Assembly: GCA_029264355.1 (NCBI GenBank)
Contig: JARIBW010000036.1
Coordinates: 62,001 to 126,000 of the forward strand
Direction of reading: 5' to 3'
DNA from: Collinsella sp.
Lineage (GTDB): Bacteria > Actinomycetota > Coriobacteriia > Coriobacteriales > Coriobacteriaceae
DNA: 64,000 nucleotides
Positions 26,364 to 34,837 of the stretch are shown here, piece after piece (the first letter of the stretch is position 1; each line of letters opens with the position of its first letter). The notes under the pieces were generated by a model, which worked only from the letters and a program-made list of their open reading frames with translations, ran no database searches and was not told the DNA's origin. The translations under genes were made by a program, and so were the position numbers.

Positions 26364-29252
26364 ATGACTTGGATGAAGCACATCGACCGTATCGGAGCCG
26401 ACGGACTCGGCACGAACCCCCACATGACCGGCAGCCGCGTGCGTCGCGGCGTCCGCCGCCTCATCGGCAATGCGAGCCCGCATGCCCATTGCGACATGAG
26501 CTCGGCCACGACGGAAAAGCGCCCCACAGGGCTCGACCCCGAGATCGTGCGCATCGGATGCCTGGACGCCGAGGAGGCCGTGGACCTGCTCGGCACCGGC
26601 GAGCACGGCCTCACCGAGCAGCAGGCCCGTCGCGCCCGCTCGGTGCATGGAGCCAACATCATCGCCCCCGAGCATCACGACCCGCTCGGTGCCCGGCTCT
26701 CCCGGGCGCTCCTCACGCCGTTCACCCTCATCCTGCTCGCGCTCGCCGCGATCTCCCTGTACGTCAATGTCTATCTCGCCGCGCCCGGCGAGGCCGACCC
26801 TTCCACCGCCATCATCATCGGGGCCATGGTTCTCATCTCCGGAGGCATCTCGTTTTGGCAGGATGCCCGCGGAGCCGCCGCGGCGGACGCCCTGAAGGGC
26901 CTCGTCTCGATCACCTGCCGCTGCGTGCGCGAAGACACCGGCACCGCCGAGATTCCACTGGCCGACGTGGTCCCCGGCGATCTGATCGAACTCGCCGCGG
27001 GCGACATCATCCCCGCCGACCTGCGCATCATCTCGGCCAAAGACCTGTTCCTCACCCAGTCCGCGCTCACCGGCGAATCCGACCCCGTCGAGAAGGTCCC
27101 CACCGCCATCGAGAAGCCCGCCGGGCGCACCCTGCTCATCGACGATTGCACCAACTTGGCCTTCGCAGGCACCACCGTGCAGAGCGGTTCGGGCACGGGC
27201 GTGGTCGTGACCACCGGCGCCCGCACCTACCTGGGCGGCATCGCAGGCGCGCTCGACTCCCGCCCGGCTGCCACGAGCTTCGATGCCGGTGTGGCGTCGG
27301 TCTCCCGCGTACTTGTCGGCTTCATGCTCCTCATGTGCCCCATCGTATTCGTCCTGTGCGGCCTCACCAAGGGCGATTGGCTCGACGCCCTGCTGTTCTC
27401 CATCTCCGTCGCCGTGGGCATCACACCGCAGATGCTACCCGTCATCGTGACGACCTGCCTGGCACGCGGCGCCGAGGCGATGCGCGCGCAAGACGTCGTG
27501 GTGAAGAAGGCCCCCTCCATCCAGAACCTGGGCGCCATGGACATTCTATGCTGCGACAAGACCGGGACCCTCACGCGCGACAAGATCGTACTCGAGCGCC
27601 ATCTCGACGTGCTGGGTGCGACGAGCGACCGCGTGCTCCGCCACGCCTATCTCAACAGCGCTTTCCAAACCGGATTGCGCAATCTCATGGACGAGGCCAT
27701 CATCGAGCGGGCCGAGGGGCTTGCCGCCGGCGGGCGCAGCATGGATGCCCGGGCGGTCGGGGGCAGCGTGCGCACCTCCCCCGAAGCCGAGGCGATCTCC
27801 ACCGCGCGCGATCGTTGGCGCCCCGTGGACGAGATCCCCTTCGACTTCGAGCGACGCCGCATGAGCGTGGTGGTCGAAGACACCGCTGGGAAGCGGCAGC
27901 TCATCACCAAGGGGGCCGTCGAGGAGATGATCGACGCGTGCAGCGCGGTCGAGGTCGGGACAGAGGTCCTGCCTCTCACCGACGAACGGGCCGGGCAGAT
28001 CCTCGACCGTGTCCGTCGCCTCAACGAGCGCGGTATGCGCGTAGTCGGCGTGGCCCAGCGAAACGACGTGCCGGCCCGTGACATCACCGCCGAAGATGAG
28101 CGCGACATGACGCTCATCGGCTACCTCGCCTTCCTCGATCCGCCCAAGGCCAGCGCGAAGGCGGCCGTGCAGGGGCTCGGCGATCTGGGCGTCGCCGTGA
28201 AGGTGCTCACCGGCGACAACGCCGCCGTGGCGGCGACCGTCTGCGAGCAAGTCGGCATCGACGCCCGCAACATGCTCACCGGCGCCGACATCGACCTGCT
28301 CACCGACGATGAGCTCACCGAACAGGCCGAGCACACGGGGCTGTTCGCAAAACTCTCCCCCTTGCAGAAGGCGCGCGTCGTCGAGGCCCTGCGGGCGGAT
28401 GGCAAGCACACCGTGGGCTTCATGGGCGACGGCATCAACGACGCCGCCGCCATGCGTGCCAGCGACTGCGGCATCTCCGTCGACACCGCCGTCGACGTTG
28501 CAAAGGAGTCCGCCGACATCATCTTGCTCAAGAAGGACCTCACCGTCCTCGCCCACGGCATCGTCGAGGGCCGCCGTACCTACGGCAACACCGTCAAATA
28601 CATCAAGACCACCGCGAGCTCCAACTTCGGAAATGCGCTATCCGTCCTCGTCGCCGCCGCGGTCCTGCCGTTTTTGCCCATGAGTGCGCTGCAGTTGCTG
28701 CTGCTCGGCATGGTCTACACGGTGAGCTGCATCGCGCTGCCCTGGGACCGTGTCGACGAGTCGTTCCTCGCCCGTCCGCGCACCTGGGACGCACGCGGCA
28801 TCACGAGCTTCATGCTCAAGATCGGCCCCGTGAGCTCCGTCTTCGACATCCTCACCTTCGCGGCGATGCTCTGGCTCGTATGCCCGCTCGTGGTGGGCTC
28901 CCCCTGGGACTCCCTTACCGACCCCGCTCAGCGCACCCTGTTCACCCTCGTCTTCCAAACTGGCTGGTTTGTCGAATCCATGTGGACGCAGACCCTCGTG
29001 ATTCACCTGCTGCGCACCGAGCGTCTGCCCTTTGCGCAGAGCAGACCCGCCACCTCCCTCACCGTCCTCACGGTTCTGGGCGTGGCCCTAGTCACCGCCA
29101 TGCCCTACGTGCCGGGCGTGAACGCCGCACTCGGTCTTGTCCCGCTGCCCGCCTCGTTCTTCGGCGTCCTCGCCGTGATGATGACCGGCTATCTGCTGCT
29201 CACGAGCATCGCCAAGGCAATCTACGTCCGCGTCCACGGCGAGCTCCTGTAA
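26364..29252 (+). CDS. mgtA: Mg2+-importing P-type ATPase (MgtA/MgtB family)
   Basis: P-type ATPase importing Mg2+ across the cell membrane, 962 aa. TGES (actuator domain) is at about 235-238, the phosphorylated Asp398 in DKTGTLTRDKIVLE, and the hinge motif GDGIND at about 688. The transmembrane segment MLPVIVTTCLARGA upstream of the phosphorylation site is typical of MgtA. Membrane helices flank the catalytic loops, with four to six more at the C-terminus. The ATG at 26364 has an exact AAGGAGG site. An N-terminal tail of about 60 residues is basic and poorly conserved. It lies downstream of a leader ORF and a strong promoter, which suggests Mg2+-responsive control. Confidence 0.95.
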   Translation: MTWMKHIDRIGADGLGTNPHMTGSRVRRGVRRLIGNASPHAHCDMSSATTEKRPTGLDPEIVRIGCLDAEEAVDLLGTGEHGLTEQQARRARSVHGANIIAPEHHDPLGARLSRALLTPFTLILLALAAISLYVNVYLAAPGEADPSTAIIIGAMVLISGGISFWQDARGAAAADALKGLVSITCRCVREDTGTAEIPLADVVPGDLIELAAGDIIPADLRIISAKDLFLTQSALTGESDPVEKVPTAIEKPAGRTLLIDDCTNLAFAGTTVQSGSGTGVVVTTGARTYLGGIAGALDSRPAATSFDAGVASVSRVLVGFMLLMCPIVFVLCGLTKGDWLDALLFSISVAVGITPQMLPVIVTTCLARGAEAMRAQDVVVKKAPSIQNLGAMDILCCDKTGTLTRDKIVLERHLDVLGATSDRVLRHAYLNSAFQTGLRNLMDEAIIERAEGLAAGGRSMDARAVGGSVRTSPEAEAISTARDRWRPVDEIPFDFERRRMSVVVEDTAGKRQLITKGAVEEMIDACSAVEVGTEVLPLTDERAGQILDRVRRLNERGMRVVGVAQRNDVPARDITAEDERDMTLIGYLAFLDPPKASAKAAVQGLGDLGVAVKVLTGDNAAVAATVCEQVGIDARNMLTGADIDLLTDDELTEQAEHTGLFAKLSPLQKARVVEALRADGKHTVGFMGDGINDAAAMRASDCGISVDTAVDVAKESADIILLKKDLTVLAHGIVEGRRTYGNTVKYIKTTASSNFGNALSVLVAAAVLPFLPMSALQLLLLGMVYTVSCIALPWDRVDESFLARPRTWDARGITSFMLKIGPVSSVFDILTFAAMLWLVCPLVVGSPWDSLTDPAQRTLFTLVFQTGWFVESMWTQTLVIHLLRTERLPFAQSRPATSLTVLTVLGVALVTAMPYVPGVNAALGLVPLPASFFGVLAVMMTGYLLLTSIAKAIYVRVHGELL

Positions 29253-29398
29253 ACGACGGCCCCATTCCGACTCCCGCACGATTCGCGCCCGTGCGCCGCA
29301 AGGTTCTGGTTTATAGATCGGCGCATGCCGCACTACCGCGGCCGATGGCGGACATGGCGTATGCTTGGACGTGATCAGCCACTACGAAAGCGAGCAGC

Positions 29399-31447
29399 AT
29401 GCCCAAATATCCGCCTAAAAAGCGCCCCTCCACCCCCGCCCGCTGCCCGGGAACCAAGGGGCGCCCCGGCCGCGAGGCCTTCCTCCCCGTCTCGCGTGCC
29501 GATATGGAGGCGCGGGGCTGGGACCAGTGCGATTTCGTCTACGTCTGCGGCGACGCCTATGTGGACCACCCGAGCTTCGGCATGGCGATCATCTCGCGCG
29601 TGCTCGAGCACGCGGGCTATCGCGTGGGGCTGATCTGCCAGCCCGACTGGACCGACCCCGCGAGCATCGCCGCGCTCGGCGAACCGCGGCTGGGATTCCT
29701 CGTCTCGGCCGGCAACATGGACTCGATGGTGAACCGCTACACGGTGAACAAGAAGCCGCGCCATGAGGACGCCTACACCCCTGGCGGGAAGGCGGGGGCG
29801 CGCCCCAACCGAGCCGTCACGGTCTATGGCAACCTCATCCGCCGCACCTTCAAGGACAAGCCCATCATCATCGGCGGCATCGAGGCGAGCCTGCGCCGTC
29901 TCGCGCACTACGACTACTGGCAGGACAAGCTCAAGCGCTCCGTCCTGCTCGACTCCGGTGCCGACATCCTGCTCTACGGCATGGGTGAGCACTCGATCGT
30001 CGAGGTGGCGGACGCGCTCGACGGCGGACTGCCCGTAGACCAGATCACCTTCGTCAACGGCTCCGTCTATCGCACGAGCGGGCCGGATGCGCTGAGGGAC
30101 GTCTTCGACTACGAGCTGCTGCCCAGTTGGGACGAACTTGAGGCGGACCGCCTCGCCTACGCCCGCTCCTTCAACATCCAACAGCAGAACATGGACCCCA
30201 TCACGGGCGGGCGCTTGGTGGAGCCCTATCCCAACGGCGTTTACGTGGTGCAGAACCCGCCGTCGGCGCCCCTCACCGAACGCGAGATGGACGAGGTGGC
30301 AGAACTCCCCTACGCACGCCATTGGCACCCCGACTACGACGCGGCCGGCGGCATCCCCGCGTTCGACGAGATCCGCTTCTCCATCTCCAGCAACCGAGGA
30401 TGCTTCGGCGAATGCTCCTTCTGCGCACTCGCCTTCCATCAGGGCCGCATGGTGCAGGTGCGCAGCCGCGAGAGCATCGTGCGCGAGGCCGAGGCGCTCA
30501 CGCACGACCCCGAGTTCAAGGGCTACATCAACGACGTGGGCGGACCCACCGCGAACTTCTTCAAGCCCGCATGTAAAAAGCAACTCACGCACGGTGTCTG
30601 CAAGAACCGCCGCTGCCTGTGGCCGAATGTCTGCCGCAACATGGACACGAACGAGGATGCATACGCCGAGCTGCTGCGCGACCTGCGTCAGATCCCCGGT
30701 GTGAAGAAGGTCTTCGTGCGCAGCGGCATCCGCTTCGACTACACCATGGCCGACGCGAGCGACAAGTTCCTCGTGGAGTTGCTGCGGCACCACGTGAGCG
30801 GCCAGCTCCGCCTGGCGCCCGAACATGTGAGCGACACCGTGCTCTCGGTGATGGGCAAGCCGCGCCGCGCGGTGTACGACGCCTTCGTCGAGCGATTCGA
30901 GCGCCTCTCCGCCGAGTACGGTCTCAAGCAGTACGTCGTGCCCTATCTCATCTCGAGCCATCCGGGTTCGACCATGAAGGAAGCCGTGGAGCTGGCGGAG
31001 GCCGTGCGCGACATGGGCTACATGCCCGAGCAGGTGCAGGACTTCTACCCCACGCCCTCCACCATGTCCACCTGCATGTTCTATACGGGCGTGAATCCGC
31101 GCACCATGGAACCGGTCTACATCCCGCGCGACCCGCACGAGAAGGCCATGCAGCGCGCGCTCATCCAGTACCGCAAGCCCGAGAACTACAAGTTGGTGAA
31201 GGAGGCGCTGCGAAAGGCCGGGCGCGAGGACCTGATCGGGTACGGCGCCAAGTGCCTCATCCGCCCCGTGCCGCCCAAGCCGGGTACAGGAGGCGGGAAA
31301 AAACAAGACGGGGTGGACGCCCGGAAGAGCGGACGCCCCAACCCCGGCAAACCCGGCGGACGCACCACCGGCAAGAGCGCGGCGGGTAAGAACCCGCACG
31401 CCCGCAACCGCGCCGCGCAGGGACGCCAAGGGGCGAACCGGCACTGA
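29399..31447 (+). CDS. YgiQ-family radical SAM protein
   Basis: 682 aa. The radical-SAM cluster cysteines are Cys335, Cys339 and Cys342 in GCFGECSFC (CxxxCxxC). The N-terminal region (about 40-300) matches the YgiQ leader domain, e.g. GNMDSMVNRYTVNKK and IIIGGIEASLRR; the C-terminal half has LAPEHVSD and YPTPSTMSTCMFYTG. The last about 55 residues are a Lys/Gly/Arg-rich low-complexity tail. YgiQ proteins are widespread but their reaction is not known. It starts 146 nt after mgtA, so it may be a separate unit. Confidence 0.92.
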   Translation: MPKYPPKKRPSTPARCPGTKGRPGREAFLPVSRADMEARGWDQCDFVYVCGDAYVDHPSFGMAIISRVLEHAGYRVGLICQPDWTDPASIAALGEPRLGFLVSAGNMDSMVNRYTVNKKPRHEDAYTPGGKAGARPNRAVTVYGNLIRRTFKDKPIIIGGIEASLRRLAHYDYWQDKLKRSVLLDSGADILLYGMGEHSIVEVADALDGGLPVDQITFVNGSVYRTSGPDALRDVFDYELLPSWDELEADRLAYARSFNIQQQNMDPITGGRLVEPYPNGVYVVQNPPSAPLTEREMDEVAELPYARHWHPDYDAAGGIPAFDEIRFSISSNRGCFGECSFCALAFHQGRMVQVRSRESIVREAEALTHDPEFKGYINDVGGPTANFFKPACKKQLTHGVCKNRRCLWPNVCRNMDTNEDAYAELLRDLRQIPGVKKVFVRSGIRFDYTMADASDKFLVELLRHHVSGQLRLAPEHVSDTVLSVMGKPRRAVYDAFVERFERLSAEYGLKQYVVPYLISSHPGSTMKEAVELAEAVRDMGYMPEQVQDFYPTPSTMSTCMFYTGVNPRTMEPVYIPRDPHEKAMQRALIQYRKPENYKLVKEALRKAGREDLIGYGAKCLIRPVPPKPGTGGGKKQDGVDARKSGRPNPGKPGGRTTGKSAAGKNPHARNRAAQGRQGANRH

Positions 31448-31468
31448 CGAAGCGACGAGCCGAACGCG

Positions 31469-32620
31469 CTAACACGCGTAGCCATCGGGCGGAGTCGGGC
31501 CCTTCCCGGCCTCGACCGCCGCATCCAATCGGTCGCGAACACCCGGTTCCCCCGCAGGGGCCTCTGTCTGAACGGCCCCCAGCTCTGCATCCTCGACCTC
31601 GCCGCAAGGCGCACCGGGCACAGCCGGGGCGTGTTCCCGCCCGACGTTCATCATATCGACGGACATCGATGTACAGGATTCACCCTTAGGCATCTCGATG
31701 GCGGGCAAGGAGTCAGACGAGCTCCAAAGGCGCGCGAACGCCCGCACCCCGGCCATGCACAGCAGCCCGGCGCACAAGATGACGGCGCCCGTCGGCAAGA
31801 CGTTCGTCAACGGATACAGGGGCTCGACCAAATACGATGAGATGTTCAACGCGAAGTGAAGGATGATCGGGTAACGAAGCTTGCCCGTGCGCCAAAACAC
31901 CCAACCCAACGCGACCCCGAGGACAAAGGCATAACTCCCCTGAATAAGGTTCATGTGCAGAACACCGAACGCGAGCGCCTGCAATATGTTGGCGATCCAA
32001 AATGCCCGCGCTGGAACGGCGCGGTAGCGAGCGCCGTCGACCGCATTCCAGCCGGGGCTCACCGCTCTCATGGCATATTCGAGCATGACACCGCGGCAGA
32101 CGATCTCCTCGTTGATGGGAGCGAGCACCGCGATCGACAGCATGGAGAGAAGGCCGAAGACCCCGACGCTCGCATCTTCCATGAGCTCGGAGTATTCGGC
32201 CATGGCCTCGGGAAAAACCGACTCGACGATCTCCAGGATGCCACCGACGAAGAACTGCGCCGAGACGCCGATCGCCAGCAGCAGTGCAAACGATTTGGCA
32301 AACGACGCACCCGCGGGCGCAACCGATTCACGGCGAGCGGTGAACGAGGCGGGGCGCATGTGCCGCCACCATGGCAAAAACACGGCGATGACGACGAGCT
32401 GGGCCACGACGCCGAGCATCAAAATGGCGTTGTCGAAGGCACCGTCCTCCATGAGCGATCCGGAATCGCCCGAAGCCAGCGCAGCGGTAACCCCGATCAT
32501 GGCTCCGCCAAAACCCACCACCACGACTTGTATCAATAGGTATATGCCAAAAATGCCGACCACGGCGAGCAGCCATTTGACACCGTTGCCAACGCGGGCG
32601 CCGGTCGTCATGTCGTCCAT
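31469..32620 (-). CDS. CPBP-family intramembrane metalloprotease-like protein
   Basis: 383 aa with about seven to eight transmembrane helices. The CPBP motifs are intact: EExxxR in NEEIVCRG (about residue 170), FGVLHMN and HFALN. These residues form the metal site of Rce1-type proteases. The C-terminal about 80 residues are a Pro/Ala/Glu-rich hydrophilic tail with no recognised domain. GAGGAGGT lies 4 nt before the ATG at 32620, so an earlier in-frame ATG nine codons upstream is rejected. The substrate is unknown. It ends 21 nt from the ygiQ stop. Confidence 0.85.
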   Translation of the reverse strand: MDDMTTGARVGNGVKWLLAVVGIFGIYLLIQVVVVGFGGAMIGVTAALASGDSGSLMEDGAFDNAILMLGVVAQLVVIAVFLPWWRHMRPASFTARRESVAPAGASFAKSFALLLAIGVSAQFFVGGILEIVESVFPEAMAEYSELMEDASVGVFGLLSMLSIAVLAPINEEIVCRGVMLEYAMRAVSPGWNAVDGARYRAVPARAFWIANILQALAFGVLHMNLIQGSYAFVLGVALGWVFWRTGKLRYPIILHFALNISSYLVEPLYPLTNVLPTGAVILCAGLLCMAGVRAFARLWSSSDSLPAIEMPKGESCTSMSVDMMNVGREHAPAVPGAPCGEVEDAELGAVQTEAPAGEPGVRDRLDAAVEAGKGPTPPDGYAC

Positions 32621-32659
32621 GGGGACCTCCTCGTCAATCGCCCTCATGCCGCACGCGGA

Positions 32660-33145
32660 CTATGCGCGCGTCCGCTCGATCTCGACGGAAACCGACTGCA
32701 GGGGCAGGCCGACCGGTGCCCAGGGCTTCTCGAGCTTGACGCGTACGCCATACGCACTCGGGTAGCGCCCGAGCAGCATGTCGGCCACGCCCTCGGCAGC
32801 CGCCTCGATGAGCTTGAACGTATGCGCGCGCATGAACTCGTCGATGGCGTGAGCCGCCTCGCCGTAATGGATCGAGGCCGACAAGTCATCGGCCTCACCG
32901 GCCCGACGCGTATCTGTGTAGAGCGTCACGCTCACCACGAACTTCTGGCCGAGGGCGTTCTCCTCGGGGAACACACCATGGTTGGCGAACACCTCGAGGC
33001 CCTCGATGGAGATGCGATCGAGGCGACGGAGTTGCTCGGGCTCCACGCGCGCGAGCAGCCGCCGCGCGGCGGGAAGGCCGGTCTCGCGGCGAGCAAGGGT
33101 GCCGCGGTCGTCCACGATGTTCTCTGGCAGATGCTTCGTATCCAT
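32660..33145 (-). CDS. folB: Dihydroneopterin aldolase FolB with N-terminal extension
   Basis: Folate pathway enzyme splitting dihydroneopterin into hydroxymethyl-dihydropterin and glycolaldehyde. The 161-aa protein has the FolB domain at about 43-158, with the active-site Glu in VFPEEN (about 61) and Lys140 in LEKPW. The first about 42 residues are an extra segment not part of FolB; FolB alone is about 120 aa. AAAGGAG lies 6 nt before the ATG at 33145. folK and folP are not adjacent; folE is 6 kb away. Confidence 0.9.
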   Translation of the reverse strand: MDTKHLPENIVDDRGTLARRETGLPAARRLLARVEPEQLRRLDRISIEGLEVFANHGVFPEENALGQKFVVSVTLYTDTRRAGEADDLSASIHYGEAAHAIDEFMRAHTFKLIEAAAEGVADMLLGRYPSAYGVRVKLEKPWAPVGLPLQSVSVEIERTRA

Positions 33146-33189
33146 GATGTGCTCCTTTGACGACATGCGTCCGCAGTCGGGGCGCGCAC

Positions 33190-33717
33190 TTATATATCGA
33201 TCGACAAGTTCTTACGTTCCTCCGGCCAATAGCAGGCCTCACGAGCGGCGCAGGCATAACATGCGCGCGAGCGGTCGTCCGCCTCCTTGATGAGACGGGA
33301 GAGCGCATGGGGCGCGTGGCCCTCACCTCCATCGGGGCCTCCGGGACACCCGATCCGAGAACCGCGATGGCCGCCCACGGCAGCTAGGATGGCCGCGCGC
33401 TCGAAAGCGTCGAAACGCAAGCCGCGAGGTAATCCGTCCAGGATCTCGGACGCGATGCGAACACCCGCCTCATCGTGAGGCTCGCCGGTCTGATACTGGG
33501 CGGCACGGCCGATATCATGCAGCAGCGCCGCGGCATAGACCACGTCTCGATGCAGGCCGCAACCCCTCTCGAGATTGAGGATCCAGGCGATGCGGGCGAC
33601 GTCGAGCAGGTGGGAAAGCCCATGACGGCAGAAAATCCGGTCGCCCTCCGCGGCGTCGATGCCCGCCAGGCACCGGATGAACGGATCGCTCTCACCGATC
33701 GCCGCAATGCGCTCCAT
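33190..33717 (-). CDS. HD-domain phosphohydrolase-like protein with Cys-rich tail
   Basis: 175 aa. The HD fold is shown by His32 and His36 (RHGLSHLLD) and His67-Asp68 (LLHDIGR), giving a metal site for a phosphohydrolase. The C-terminal tail holds Cys153, Cys156 and Cys162 in the pattern CYACAAREACYW, which may bind a metal. GGAGG lies 5 nt before the ATG at 33717. The substrate is not identifiable. It lies divergent from the decarboxylase operon across a 264-nt regulatory gap. Confidence 0.8.
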   Translation of the reverse strand: MERIAAIGESDPFIRCLAGIDAAEGDRIFCRHGLSHLLDVARIAWILNLERGCGLHRDVVYAAALLHDIGRAAQYQTGEPHDEAGVRIASEILDGLPRGLRFDAFERAAILAAVGGHRGSRIGCPGGPDGGEGHAPHALSRLIKEADDRSRACYACAAREACYWPEERKNLSIDI

Positions 33718-33756
33718 GCTCGCCTCCAAATGTCGACACTTGTTCTCATGTTGTAC

Positions 33757-33823
33757 CCAATACGGCAACCCGAAACGGCCGTATTGGCAAAACGGCACGT
33801 GCTGGCCGCGGTGTATTTTGCCA
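33757..33823. promoter_or_regulatory. Overlapping inverted repeats in the HD/decarboxylase intergenic region
   Basis: Perfect 10-bp arms CCAATACGGC (33757-33766) and GCCGTATTGG (33778-33787), and a second pair TGGCAAAA (33785-33792) with TTTTGCCA (33816-33823). They share bases at 33785-33787. Arms spaced by a helical turn suggest a dimeric repressor site. The gap 33718-33981 holds no gene. Confidence 0.5.
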
Positions 33824-33981
33824 GTGCTAAAACGAAACACCACATCCCCGGTCAATTCCTACCAGTCGCCGAAGACGGAACCCACGAGCGCCACAATTCC
33901 TACAAATCTCGCTAGCATGAATCTTCGTGGAGATGTGCGCCGGCACCGACCCGACGCGCATCGCACGGGAAAGGAAGGCCC

Positions 33982-34359
33982 ATGGGACTACGCTCCTGGA
34001 TCAAACGCCACGCCGGCCACGGAAGAAGACCTTCGGCTGGCACCCCGACCACCGTCGCCGCAGCGGTCGCAACCACCGTCAAAGCCGCCGGTCGCGATGA
34101 ATACGCTTGGGAGCCGCTTCCGGCATTTCTCCCCGTCGACCCGCACGAACATGAACACGTGTGCGTCATCGCGTCGGCCATCGCCGCAGAAGATCATCCC
34201 AACAGCACACTCTGCGTGAAGCGCGTGCTCATCGCAAACCCCGAGTATCGCACCGTCTCGGTCATCGCCGCAGCGCTCGCCGCCGGAGCGCTCGAGAAGA
34301 GCTCATTTACGGTCAAGAACATCTACAAGATGAAAGAGGAGGACAGCCATGCTGCGTAA
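33982..34359 (+). CDS. Small soluble subunit of a sodium-pump decarboxylase (MmdE/OadG-tail-like)
   Basis: 125 aa, no transmembrane helix. The block HVCVIASAIAAED...TLCVKRVLIANPEY and SVIAAALAAG in the middle resemble the soluble C-terminal part of OadG and the small epsilon subunit of methylmalonyl-CoA decarboxylase. A basic, Ala-rich N-terminus precedes it. First gene of the decarboxylase operon; its stop overlaps the biotin-carrier start by 11 nt. GGAAAGGAAGG lies before the ATG. A role in holding the complex together is inferred. It could be a fold with another function, since similarity is short. Confidence 0.6.
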   Translation: MGLRSWIKRHAGHGRRPSAGTPTTVAAAVATTVKAAGRDEYAWEPLPAFLPVDPHEHEHVCVIASAIAAEDHPNSTLCVKRVLIANPEYRTVSVIAAALAAGALEKSSFTVKNIYKMKEEDSHAA

Positions 34360-34780
34360 ATTCAAGATCTCCGTCGACGGAACCCAGTATCTGGTCGAGA
34401 TGGAGGAGGTCGGCGCCCCCTCCCCAACCCCGGCCGACGCCGCTCCGGCGGCGAGCGCCACGCCCACCCCGAGGCCCGAACCTGCCCCGGCGCGCGACGG
34501 GCGCCCAGCCGCGGCCGCCGCGACGCCCGAACCCACCCCGGCACCTACCGAGCCCACGGCAACGGGATCCCATGTCCAAACCGCGCCCATGCCCGGCACC
34601 ATCCTCGACATCCATGTGAAGGTCGGCGACGCCGTCACCGCCAATCAACCCGTCATGATCCTCGAGGCCATGAAAATGGAGAACGAGGTCGTCGCCGAGC
34701 AGGCGGGCACCATCGCTTCCATCAACGTCGAGAAGGGGGCCATGGTAAATCCGGGCGACACGCTCTTCACGCTCGCCTAG
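34349..34780 (+). CDS. Biotin carboxyl carrier protein of a sodium-pump decarboxylase
   Basis: 143 aa. A short N-terminal region is joined by a Pro/Ala-rich flexible linker (about 24-75) to a biotinyl domain (about 78-143) with the biotinylated Lys109 in EAMKM. It shuttles CO2 between the carboxyltransferase and the membrane beta subunit. It overlaps the previous gene by 11 nt, a sign of translational coupling. birA, which would biotinylate Lys109, is the convergent gene at the end of the operon. Confidence 0.93.
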   Translation: MLRKFKISVDGTQYLVEMEEVGAPSPTPADAAPAASATPTPRPEPAPARDGRPAAAAATPEPTPAPTEPTATGSHVQTAPMPGTILDIHVKVGDAVTANQPVMILEAMKMENEVVAEQAGTIASINVEKGAMVNPGDTLFTLA

Positions 34781-34797
34781 GCGCGCCCGACCGACGC

Positions 34798-34816
34798 GGC
34801 GCCGTCTGGCGGCGCC
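34798..34816. other. Small hairpin before the beta-subunit gene
   Basis: GGCGCC at 34798-34803 and again at 34811-34816 form a 6-bp stem in the 57-nt gap between the biotin carrier and beta subunit. It could slow or shape translation of the membrane subunit; no U-run follows. Confidence 0.35.
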
Positions 34817-34837
34817 CCCATCCAGAAACGAGACACT

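Noticed and set aside
26258..28081. A 607-codon frame overlapping mgtA in another frame
   Set aside because: Arg/His/Pro-rich frame shadow of the P-type ATPase gene, which has all catalytic motifs in its own frame.
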